Source: JBBRFH01 sp038224615 (GTDB lineage Bacteria; Planctomycetota; Phycisphaerae; Tepidisphaerales; Tepidisphaeraceae). From it: a stretch of DNA of 11,447 nt. The stretch covers positions 1-11,447 of the forward strand of contig JBBRFH010000101.1 in NCBI GenBank assembly GCA_038224615.1, read 5' to 3'. The translations under genes were made by a program, and so were the position numbers. Positions 5,954-11,447 of the stretch are shown here, piece after piece (positions within the stretch are counted from its first letter, which is position 1; each line of letters starts with the position of its first letter). A model generated the notes under the pieces. That model worked only from the letters and a program-made list of their open reading frames with translations, had not been told where the DNA came from and made no database searches.

Positions 5954-7018
5954 CTACATCGGAATAAAGCTGGTCTTGTTGTCGATCCGCTTCACGGTCT
6001 CGGCAATCAGCAGCGCGGCGTTCTCCAGGTCGGACAGGGCACACAGTTCGACTTGCGTGTGCATGTAGCGGTTGGGGATGCTGATCAGTCCTGCGGCGAC
6101 GCCGGCGCGGGAGATCTGAATGGCGTTGGCGTCGGTGCCCGTCGCGCCCGGGGCGGCGGCGGGCTGGACTTCGATCTTCTTCTTCTTTGCGGTGTCGAGG
6201 AACAGGTCGCTGACGATCGGGTTGATGTTGGCGCCGATGTCGATCACCGGCCCCTTGCCGATCTGCACGTCGCCGGCGACACGCTTGTCGATGGCGGCGT
6301 AGTCGCTGGCGTGCGTGACATCGACGGCGATGCCGACCCTGGGGTCGACGCCGTAGCAGCTCGTCCGCGCCCCGCGCAGCCCGATCTCCTCCTGCACCGT
6401 CGCGACGGCGTAAAGCCCGATGTTAAGCTTGCCCTCGCTGCACAGCCGCAGCGCTTCCATCACGACGAACGTGCCGACCTTGTTATCCAGCGCCGGGCTG
6501 ACGATGCGATCGTTCAGCAGCCGGGTGACGCCCAGCAGGAACGTAATCGGGTCGCCGATCGCGACGTGCTCGAGCACTTCTTTTTTGTCCTTGGCGCCGA
6601 TGTCGACCGCGAGGTCTGCCAGCTCGATTTTCCCGCCGTTGCGTTCTTCGGCTTTCATCAGGTGAATCGCCTTGCGGCCGATGACGCCCTGGATGGGGCC
6701 TTTCCTGGCGTGAATCGTCACCCGCGTGCCCGGCAGCACCGCGTTGTCGATCCCACCGACGGCCGACACATGAATGAAACCGGCGTCGGTGATGTGGTTG
6801 ACCAGGAACCCAATCTGGTCCATATGCCCGGCCAGCATCACCCGGGTGGGCGCCTTGGGATTGATGGCGACGATGACGTTGCCGTGAACGTCGGTGGTGA
6901 TGCTGTCTGCGAACTTGGCCATCCGCTTGCGGACGATCCGCGCGACAGGCTGCTCGTAACCACTCGGGCTGGGCGTCTCTTCGATTGATTTCAGAAAGTC
7001 GTAGGATTCGGATCGCAT
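5954..7018 (-). CDS. M42-family metal-dependent aminopeptidase (glutamyl aminopeptidase / TET-like / FrvX group)
   Basis: M42 enzymes are cytoplasmic di-metal aminopeptidases that assemble into tetrahedral dodecamers and trim peptides released by larger proteases. All expected active-site residues are in place in the 354 residues: His65 and Asp67 (AGHMD), bridging Asp178 (SPALDNKVG), catalytic Glu210 and metal-binding Glu211 (VQEEIGLRGA), Asp233 (AVDVTH) and His320 (RYMHT). The spacing agrees closely with archaeal TET proteases. PSPSGYE near the N-terminus and GATGTDANAIQ (291-301) are also family motifs. The length is typical. The ATG at 7018 is the natural start; the upstream sequence carries no good Shine-Dalgarno. 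The exact side-chain preference (acidic, aliphatic or basic) cannot be told. It is a monocistronic-looking gene between two repeat-containing spacers. Confidence 0.94.
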   Translation of the reverse strand: MRSESYDFLKSIEETPSPSGYEQPVARIVRKRMAKFADSITTDVHGNVIVAINPKAPTRVMLAGHMDQIGFLVNHITDAGFIHVSAVGGIDNAVLPGTRVTIHARKGPIQGVIGRKAIHLMKAEERNGGKIELADLAVDIGAKDKKEVLEHVAIGDPITFLLGVTRLLNDRIVSPALDNKVGTFVVMEALRLCSEGKLNIGLYAVATVQEEIGLRGARTSCYGVDPRVGIAVDVTHASDYAAIDKRVAGDVQIGKGPVIDIGANINPIVSDLFLDTAKKKKIEVQPAAAPGATGTDANAIQISRAGVAAGLISIPNRYMHTQVELCALSDLENAALLIAETVKRIDNKTSFIPM

Positions 7019-7039
7019 CGTCCCGGAAGTGTAAAAGAC

Positions 7040-7223
7040 AACCGCGAAGATGCGAAGCGCGCGAAGCAGAACACGAAGAATTCCGGAAGAGGGTTCAAAC
7101 CAGGATACCCGATCCCGCGCAATGCAAGAGTCGGGTTCAAAACACCATCTGCGGGGAATTCAAGAACGTCTAATTCGGCTTTCCTTCGCGTTATTCTTCG
7201 CGCTCCTTCGCGCTTTCGCGGTT
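7040..7223. repeat. TTCGCG-type inverted repeat, copy 3, abutting a stop codon
   Basis: AACCGCGAA (7040-7048) and TTCGCGGTT (7215-7223) are perfect outer arms, and the following GCGAAGCGCGCGAA and TTCGCGCTCCTTCGCGC also pair imperfectly. The inner 95 bp differs from the other copies. The right end supplies the first base of the stop codon of the neighbouring membrane-protein gene (7223-7225). It fills nearly all of the spacer between that gene and the M42 peptidase. Confidence 0.75.
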
Positions 7224-7987
7224 CATCCCTTTTCCCCCGATGCCACGGCGATGAAGATCAGTGAACTCGCGGCGGCGGCGGTGGCGCCGAAGACGAAGGT
7301 GAGACTGCTCGGCAGCACATACATCAGCGACGCCATCGGGATCCAGTAGATCCAGCACGGCACGGCCAACCGTCCGACGATGCGGATGTACCAGCGGAGA
7401 CTCGCGTTGTGGTACAGCGCCTTGAGACTGTAGCGCTCGGCGCGCCAGGCGTAGGCGAGCGCGATCGTGCCGAGGCCGAAGGTCGGCGTGAAGGCGAACT
7501 GGTCGCAAGCGACTTTCGCCAGCACCGTCAGCGGGCGATTGTTATCACCGAACACGATCGTCAGCAGCCGATAGAACGCGTCGCAGAACACGCCCGACAC
7601 CGCGAACAGCGCCATCGCGAATGCGATGTTGCGCCAGCGCCGGCGGTCGACGACGCGGTCGACGCCGGTGAGGTATTTCATCAGTTCAGGCACGAAGCCC
7701 GAGGCGACCGACATGACCACCGCGCTGAACAAAAAACCGCCCTGCGCCTTGAGCGTCGCCAGATGCCCGCAGAACGCGTTGAACGCAGGCACATGGAAGT
7801 ACGCCAGCACGACCGCCAGCCCGCAGAACTGGATGACCACGAACGGTTTCCACAGCCGCAGGATCGCCTTGGCGCCCGGCGCGGCGATGGCGCGCCACGA
7901 CAGCCGATCGCACACCCTCGGCGCGGCCGCCGGCGGGGAGGCCGTCGAACTGCCGGCAGGGGAACAAGTTGTGACAACTTCAGTCAT
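7223..7987 (-). CDS. Integral membrane protein resembling the Mpv17/PMP22 family (tentative)
   Basis: The 254 residues begin with a Ser/Ala/Pro-rich cytosolic-looking stretch (1-30). They then contain about six hydrophobic segments, near 49-64, 83-98, 119-135, 164-181, 203-226 and 228-249. The middle and end run in the order seen in Mpv17 proteins: a Gly-containing helix followed by FYRLL (138-142), a linker, then VLAKVACDQFAFTPTF (155-170) matching the K-x3-DQ-x3-P core, a further loop, WYIRIVGRLAVPCWIYWIPM with a WP-like turn and a closing helix. This similarity is from memory, not from a search. The family is mostly eukaryotic, in mitochondria and peroxisomes, with proposed channel roles. 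ATG at 7987 is preferred over the long upstream extension to 8233, which is charged and unlike a membrane protein. No strong Shine-Dalgarno is seen. Confidence 0.6.
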   Translation of the reverse strand: MTEVVTTCSPAGSSTASPPAAAPRVCDRLSWRAIAAPGAKAILRLWKPFVVIQFCGLAVVLAYFHVPAFNAFCGHLATLKAQGGFLFSAVVMSVASGFVPELMKYLTGVDRVVDRRRWRNIAFAMALFAVSGVFCDAFYRLLTIVFGDNNRPLTVLAKVACDQFAFTPTFGLGTIALAYAWRAERYSLKALYHNASLRWYIRIVGRLAVPCWIYWIPMASLMYVLPSSLTFVFGATAAAASSLIFIAVASGEKG

Positions 7988-8282
7988 GGACAAACTTTCA
8001 CATCGATTTGGCGCCAGGTTTAAGCCAACGTTCCTACTCTTGGTTAATGGAAAACACGGACGACCGCAACGAAAACCGGTGAGGATGTTCCCGAAATGTC
8101 CAGTGCAACGGGACGAGCCAGCCAGAACAATGGCCGTCGTCGGTCGAGTGACGCGCGGGATGAATTTTGGACTCGCCTTCACGGTCGGCAAAGATTGTTT
8201 GTGCCGCCAATCAAGCTGCCACGAGTCGATCATGGCTCACGCAAGAGCCCTCCTCCGGCATGTCACTCGGACGATGACGGTT

Positions 8283-8363
8283 ACAGAACACGGGAACCGA
8301 CAAACAGAGCACGTAGCGGTAAACGTCCCGACGTGACGCCCGCTTCGTGTTCTGTCGTTTTTT
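8283..8363 (+). terminator. Multi-helix hairpin followed by U6: candidate terminator of a small RNA
   Basis: ACAGAACACG (8283-8292) pairs perfectly with CGTGTTCTGT (8346-8355), and CG plus six T follow (8358-8363). Nested inside, AGCGG (8315-8319) pairs with CCGCT (8340-8344), stacking on the outer stem with one unpaired base, and ACGT (8323-8326) pairs with ACGT (8331-8334) around CCCG. No gene runs into it from the left on the plus strand, so it would have to end an unannotated small RNA or act as a leader element for the gene at 8470. Confidence 0.4.
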
Positions 8364-8457
8364 ATGCTCCGGTTGAGTTGCAGATGGAATGTTTTTTAGA
8401 GGGGCGTTAGCCGAACTTCATTTACACGCGCCTACGCTTGATCAGAAACAACGAACC

Positions 8458-8462
8458 AGGAG
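8458..8462 (+). promoter_or_regulatory. Shine-Dalgarno of the small membrane protein gene
   Basis: AGGAG lies 7 nt before the ATG at 8470. It fixes that start against the upstream in-frame ATG at 8389. Confidence 0.75.
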
Positions 8463-8469
8463 AACCGTT

Positions 8470-8835
8470 ATGCGAAATATCGTAGACCAGGCATCGGAAA
8501 TGGCGTCGGACCTCGGATCGAAGGCATCGGACGTTGCATCGTCAGTCAAATCGCACGCAAGCGATGCCGCCCATTACATGGGCGAATCACCGATCGCCAG
8601 CACGACAGGCCGCATCCCCACCGATGCGTTTCTGATCGCGGCGGCGGGATCGATCGTCGCGTCGCTGACGCTCAAGCTGATGGGCCGGTCCAAGGACGCT
8701 GACTTCGTTGGGCACTGGGCCCCGACGCTCATCTCGCTCGGCCTGCTGAGCAAGCTCGTCGAGCACGATCGGCATCTTCGTGAGCGTGGCGGCGAATCCA
8801 CCCCCGCCCGAGCCGGCGGCCGTCGCCAGTCATAG
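8470..8835 (+). CDS. Small two-helix membrane protein, unknown function
   Basis: The 121-residue protein has an amphipathic N-terminal half of Asp/Ser/Ala-rich repeats (ASEMASDLGSKASDVASSVKSHASDAAHYM, residues 8-37, with a DxxSxxK-like rhythm), reminiscent of stress proteins of the YtxH/DUF883 sort. Two hydrophobic segments follow, at about 52-70 (DAFLIAAAGSIVASLTLKL) and 83-97 (WAPTLISLGLLSKLV). ADFVGHWAPTLISLGLLSKLV resembles short conserved proteins found in several phyla that I know only as hypothetical. The C-terminal 20 residues are Arg/Gly-rich. The strong ribosome site and clean ending support a real gene. The role is unknown; an envelope-stress or membrane-organising role is only a guess. 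Confidence 0.75.
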   Translation: MRNIVDQASEMASDLGSKASDVASSVKSHASDAAHYMGESPIASTTGRIPTDAFLIAAAGSIVASLTLKLMGRSKDADFVGHWAPTLISLGLLSKLVEHDRHLRERGGESTPARAGGRRQS

Positions 8836-8858
8836 CACACGCGGCGAACGCATGGCGC

Positions 8859-8917
8859 GTGCCTCGCGCCCCTGAAGTCCGGCGGAAACGAAACCGGCTT
8901 CGGTCGGCGCGAGGCGC
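8859..8917 (+). terminator. Strong GC hairpin downstream of the small membrane protein gene
   Basis: GCCTCGCGCC (8861-8870) pairs perfectly with GGCGCGAGGC (8906-8915), and a G-U and a G-C pair extend it to 8859/8917. The 35-nt loop holds a CCGG/CCGG and an ACCG-GCTT-CGGT mini-stem. It starts 23 nt after the stop at 8835. TTCAAAATC follows instead of a U-run, so termination would be imperfect. It also lies just upstream of the small ORF at 8956. Confidence 0.4.
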
Positions 8918-8955
8918 TTCAAAATCTGCCTATGCCAACGCCGGAGGACAACGCC

Positions 8956-9168
8956 ATGGACAAGCTACTATCGCTCGCGCGGAGTCTCGCTCAGATCGTC
9001 GGCAGTCACCGGGATCGACCCAGCGCGATCGAAGCCGATGCGCTGGATGCGGTGTTGGCGGTGCTTCGATCACACGCCATAACGCCATGCGCGCGGGTCG
9101 GCGTGCCCATCAGCCGTGCGAGCAGACCTTCCGCTCATTCACAATCAGCCGGCCGTTCTCAAGAATGA
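8956..9168 (+). CDS. Doubtful small ORF (70 aa), possibly a degraded gene
   Basis: GGAGG lies 8 nt before the ATG at 8956, a good ribosome site in a window where they are rare. Residues 1-40 (MDKLLSLARSLAQIVGSH, then EADALDAVLAVLRSH) look like ordinary helical protein. Residues 41-70 are Ser/Arg-rich and read antisense through the 3' end of the YecH-like gene for 59 nt. That suggests the original reading frame was lost by a frameshift, or that the ORF is spurious. No family is recognised. Confidence 0.35.
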   Translation: MDKLLSLARSLAQIVGSHRDRPSAIEADALDAVLAVLRSHAITPCARVGVPISRASRPSAHSQSAGRSQE

Positions 9169-9367
9169 GCTTGTCGCAGGCGAGGAACTTCTCCAACAAC
9201 TTGGGCAATGACATTCCCCCACCCGAGCAGGTGTGGAACGTCGCCCCCACGCCAAACCTTCGCCCCGCCTCTTCAAACAACGCGGCGGTGCTGAGGTGGG
9301 TCTCCTTGATCAGCTTGAGCACGTCATGAGCATGCACGCTCGTCGGGTTTTCTTTTTGGGACAGCAT
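9110..9367 (-). CDS. YecH-family metal-binding protein (DUF2492)
   Basis: This small soluble protein, usually 75-90 residues, has a conserved set of Cys and His residues presumed to hold a metal; the cellular role is not established. The 85 residues contain VHAHDVLKLI (His12, His14), a helix with HLSTAALFEEAGRRFG, the signature ATFHTCSGGGMSLPKLLEKF (His45, Cys47) and a C-terminal KVCSHG (Cys82, His84), which corresponds to the KICRH ending of E. coli YecH. The ATG at 9367 gives the normal length; there is no strong Shine-Dalgarno. The final 59 nt overlap the doubtful plus-strand ORF. The transposase lies upstream on the same strand, 115 nt away, separated by a REP copy. Confidence 0.88.
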   Translation of the reverse strand: MLSQKENPTSVHAHDVLKLIKETHLSTAALFEEAGRRFGVGATFHTCSGGGMSLPKLLEKFLACDKLILENGRLIVNERKVCSHG

Positions 9368-9444
9368 GATCCGATGATAGCAGGCGTATCGCGCGTCACC
9401 CCAGGGCGCGATGTCGCAGGATTTCCCCTCTATCGCAAAAGCGA

Positions 9445-9467
9445 TGACGCCGCAGCGGAAGCTGCGG
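9445..9467 (+). repeat. REP hairpin, copy 1 (3' side of the transposase gene)
   Basis: CCGCAGC (9450-9456), loop GGAA, GCTGCGG (9461-9467), preceded by TGACG and followed by ATTCCCC. It matches the copies at 10048-10119 except for two stem positions swapped on each side (AG/CT instead of GA/TC), which keeps the pairing. It lies 15 bp beyond the transposase stop codon. A 5-bp ATCGC/GCGAT stem (9432-9445) adjoins it. Confidence 0.85.
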
Positions 9468-9482
9468 ATTCCCCACTCGACG

Positions 9483-10034
9483 TCACGTCATGTAGTACGC
9501 ACCACGCGCCCGATCCCAGACGTACGCCCCTCGCTCCTGCATGTTCGCGATGTAGTTCTGCGTCGACGCCCAGTGTCCCGGCGACGTGATCGGCTTCAAC
9601 ATACACCCGCGCGACCAGATCGAACCCGGCAACTGCTCACGCACCGCGAGCGATGCGATTGTCTTCACTTTCCCTACCAGCGCCTGTGAGGTCGAGTAAA
9701 TGCGAGGGAGGTTTCCGAGCACATGCACATGCTCGGACGACACGGAGATGACCACGAACTCGATCGCGCGCCGGGTCATCGCATCACGCGCGGCGTCGCC
9801 GATCACCGGGCGCAGCGCGTACGGAATTGTGACCTCAGCACGAGCGCGCTTCTGGTTGTAACGGAGCAGGCCTTCGTGCTCCCCTGCTGGCGGCGGATTC
9901 TTGTAGTCGCCGGAGGAATGGATGCGATGGTCGCGATTGCGGAAGCCACGCGGGTCGCCCGGGAGCCAGGAGCCCAGCGTGTTCCAGATGACGTGATACC
10001 ACACGGTGTCGGTGTTGATCTCCTCGATCCCCAT
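9483..10034 (-). CDS. REP-associated tyrosine transposase (IS200-like Y1/HUH, TnpA-REP type)
   Basis: This is a single-strand DNA endonuclease-like protein of the Y1 transposase fold. Such RAYT proteins are domesticated relatives of IS200/IS605 TnpA that process REP hairpins. The 183 residues carry WYHVIWNTLGSWLPGDPRGF near the N-terminus (12-31), typical of this subgroup; the HUH metal motif EHVHVL (His102, His104) after a hydrophobic strand; and a later helix with QNYIANMQ where Tyr161 is the probable nucleophile. Length and order fit an intact protein. The ATG at 10034 lacks a Shine-Dalgarno; start choice is otherwise unconstrained. It is flanked by one REP on the 3' side and an inverted pair on the 5' side, and carries no tnpB, so it looks like a resident RAYT locus rather than a full insertion sequence. 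Confidence 0.88.
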   Translation of the reverse strand: MGIEEINTDTVWYHVIWNTLGSWLPGDPRGFRNRDHRIHSSGDYKNPPPAGEHEGLLRYNQKRARAEVTIPYALRPVIGDAARDAMTRRAIEFVVISVSSEHVHVLGNLPRIYSTSQALVGKVKTIASLAVREQLPGSIWSRGCMLKPITSPGHWASTQNYIANMQERGAYVWDRARGAYYMT

Positions 10035-10047
10035 GCGCGGGGAGAAT

Positions 10048-10119
10048 CCGCGACTTCCGTCGCGGCGTCAAGACGAATCCGTGCCCCGCGCTGTCGTGAC
10101 GCCGCGACGGAAGTCGCGG
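10048..10119. repeat. Inverted pair of REP hairpins (BIME-like) upstream of the transposase
   Basis: The 23-bp arms at 10048-10070 and 10097-10119 are perfect inverted copies separated by 26 nt. Each arm is itself a hairpin, CCGCGAC-TTCC-GTCGCGG or its complement, with TGACG at the hairpin foot. The pair occupies most of the 96 bp between the thrS stop and the transposase start. Outside the hairpin foot the sequence GGATTCTCCCC resembles the GGATTCCCC next to the copy at 9445. It may also help end thrS transcription. Confidence 0.9.
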
Positions 10120-10130
10120 CTCCCGCGCCG

Positions 10131-11447
10131 TCACGCACGATCCCTCACCAGCTTCATCACCATCCCCGCAAACTCCTCCACACTCACCACGCCCTTGTCC
10201 CCCTCAGTTCGATGCCGCACCGCGACCTTGTCTTCGGCGATTTCCTTCTCCCCGCAGACGAGCATGTAGGGAATTTTGTCCATGCTGGCGTTGCGGATTT
10301 TGGCGCCGATCTTGTCGTTGCTGTTGTTCAGCTCAACGCGCAGGCCGGCGTCCTTGAGTTGTTGTGATACTTTCCGGGCGTACTCGTCGGTCTTCTCGCT
10401 GACGGTCAATACTGCAACCTGCACCGGAGCCAACCAAAGTGGGAACGCGCCCGCGAAGTGCTCGATCAGCACGCCGATGAAGCGCTCCATTGATCCGAAC
10501 GGGGCGCGATGGATCATCACCGGGCGGTGCGGCTTGTTGTCGGCGCCGACGTAGCTCAGATCGAATCGCTGCGGCAACTGGTAATCGACCTGCACGGTGC
10601 CCAATTGCCACTCGCGGCCGATGACGTCCTTGATCACGAAGTCGATCTTCGGCCCGTAGAAAGCCGCTTCTCCTGGCTCCTTGGTGAACGGAACACCGAG
10701 CGATTGCGCCGCGTTGAGGCAGGCCGCCTCGGCGCGATCCCATTGCGCGGGATCACCGACGTACTTGGCGCTGTCGGGGTCACGCAGGCCCACCCGAACG
10801 CGGTAATCGCTCATGCCGAGCGTACCGAGCACGATCTTGACCAGCTCCAGGCACCCCTGCACCTCGGCGGGGATCTGCTCTTCCATGCAGAACAGGTGAG
10901 CGTCGTCCTGGGTGAAGCCGCGCACGCGGGTCATCCCGCCCAGCTCGCCGGACTTTTCCCAGCGATAGACGGTGCCGAATTCCGCGAGGCGGATGGGCAG
11001 GTCGCGATAGCTGCGCTGCTCGCTGGCATAGATGCGGATGTGGTGCGGGCAGTTCATCGGCTTGAGCAGGTAGCCGTCGATCTCGCCGGTCTCCATGAGA
11101 TTGGCGAGGTCTGAACACGAGCATTTTTCCTCCGCGAGCCTGGCGGTGAAGTCGCGATCGAGGATCGGCGGGAACTGGCTCTCACGGTAGTACGGAAAGT
11201 GCCCGCTGGTCTTGTACAAGCCCAGCCGCCCGATGTGCGGGGTGAAGACCTGCGAGTAGCCCTGGCGCTTCAGGTGCTCGCTGATAAAGTTCTGCAACTC
11301 CTGGCGCACGACCGCGCCCTTGGGCTTCCACAGCACGAGGCCCTGGCCGACCTGGTCGTCGATGGTAAAGAGCCCCAGCGCCGGGCCGACGACGCGGTGA
11401 TCGCGCTTCTTGGCTTCGTCCAGCATCTGCATGTGCGCGTCGAGCTG
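10131..11447 (-). CDS. thrS: Threonyl-tRNA synthetase, 3' part (N-terminus outside the window)
   Basis: ThrRS charges tRNA-Thr. The frame is open at the right edge; the visible 438 residues cover the class II catalytic core and anticodon-binding domain, while the TGS and editing domains would lie beyond the window. Numbering from the Met at 11432: EAKKRDHR at 6-13, zinc ligands Cys128 (KPMNCPHH), His179 (TQDDAHLF) and His308 (MIHRAPFGS); motif 2 region FGTVYRWEKSGELGGMTRVRG (152-172); motif 3 MERFIGVLIEH (315-325); and the C-terminal domain from about 333 on (PLWLAPVQVAVLTVS). Between YRESQF and YLLKPMNC there is an extra segment of about 20 residues containing Cys104-Ser-Cys106. It is followed by the REP pair and transposase rather than directly by infC, its frequent neighbour elsewhere. 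Confidence 0.97.
   Translation of the reverse strand, partial: QLDAHMQMLDEAKKRDHRVVGPALGLFTIDDQVGQGLVLWKPKGAVVRQELQNFISEHLKRQGYSQVFTPHIGRLGLYKTSGHFPYYRESQFPPILDRDFTARLAEEKCSCSDLANLMETGEIDGYLLKPMNCPHHIRIYASEQRSYRDLPIRLAEFGTVYRWEKSGELGGMTRVRGFTQDDAHLFCMEEQIPAEVQGCLELVKIVLGTLGMSDYRVRVGLRDPDSAKYVGDPAQWDRAEAACLNAAQSLGVPFTKEPGEAAFYGPKIDFVIKDVIGREWQLGTVQVDYQLPQRFDLSYVGADNKPHRPVMIHRAPFGSMERFIGVLIEHFAGAFPLWLAPVQVAVLTVSEKTDEYARKVSQQLKDAGLRVELNNSNDKIGAKIRNASMDKIPYMLVCGEKEIAEDKVAVRHRTEGDKGVVSVEEFAGMVMKLVRDRA

Larger units (their letters stand above)
7988..8469. other. Intergenic region of 482 bp, no supported gene
   Basis: The region separates the divergent membrane-protein genes. Overlapping open frames exist (for example 8096-8410 plus and the upstream extension of the minus-strand gene), but their products are Arg/Ser-rich, lack motifs and have no ribosome sites. 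The notable content is the long-range stem with a T6 tract at 8283-8363. A second T6 run lies at 8392-8397. I see no convincing sigma-70 promoter. Confidence 0.55.

Noticed and set aside
5912..6988. Plus-strand open frame of 358 codons opposite the M42 peptidase
   Set aside because: It is antisense to a gene with a complete active site, its product is Asp/Arg/Gly/Val-rich without motifs, and long antisense frames are expected in high-GC DNA.
7088..7145. GGGTTCAAA words resembling tRNA T-loops
   Set aside because: The flanking 5-bp T-stem, anticodon arm and acceptor pairing are absent.
8096..8410. Plus-strand 104-codon frame in the gap before the small membrane protein
   Set aside because: Arg/Ser-rich product, no ribosome site, no motif, and it runs through the terminator-like structure at 8283-8363.
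8386..8412. GGAAT ... CGTT resembling a general-stress ECF promoter before the 8470 gene
   Set aside because: The spacing is about two bases too short and the -35 lacks its final C; not better than chance.

Overview
The window is high-GC bacterial chromosome. It carries a thrS end, infC, argJ, an mlaE/mlaF pair, an M42 peptidase and abundant palindromic intergenic repeats of the 'TTCGCG' and 'CAGATT' types. This mix, together with weak Shine-Dalgarno use, fits Planctomycetota (Phycisphaerae-like) best. That placement is an inference from style and gene content; there is no rRNA or marker tree.

Layout. On the minus strand, reading from the right edge: the 3' part of thrS (open at the window end); a REP-associated (IS200-like, HUH) transposase flanked by REP hairpins; a YecH-family small metal-binding protein; a membrane protein resembling the Mpv17/PMP22 family; an M42 aminopeptidase; then infC, mlaE, mlaF and argJ. 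On the plus strand: a tandem pair of UPF0145/YbjQ-like genes (4843-5650), a small two-helix membrane protein (8470-8835) and a doubtful 70-codon ORF (8956-9168). thrS and infC, neighbours in many bacteria, are about 5.6 kb apart here, and infC is followed by mlaEF instead of rpmI-rplT.

Intergenic DNA is rich in inverted repeats. Four sites (54-190, 1788-1860, 5701-5848, 7040-7223) carry a TTCGCG/CGCGAA palindromic repeat. Two adjacent CAGATT-type palindromes (1560-1674, 1677-1782) form a 117-bp tandem unit. Three copies of a REP hairpin with compensatory stem changes bracket the transposase gene.

How the genes relate. thrS and infC serve translation, and infC appears to start at a non-canonical AUC codon, as expected for autoregulated IF3. 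mlaE and mlaF would form the membrane and ATPase core of an MCE-type lipid transporter; the substrate-binding MlaD partner is not in the window. argJ is arginine biosynthesis. The remainder looks like small accessory proteins between housekeeping genes. The best candidates for something worth following are the transposase/REP module, the candidate structured RNA or terminator at 8283-8363, and the Mpv17-like protein. I found no defence system, CRISPR array, tRNA or rRNA.
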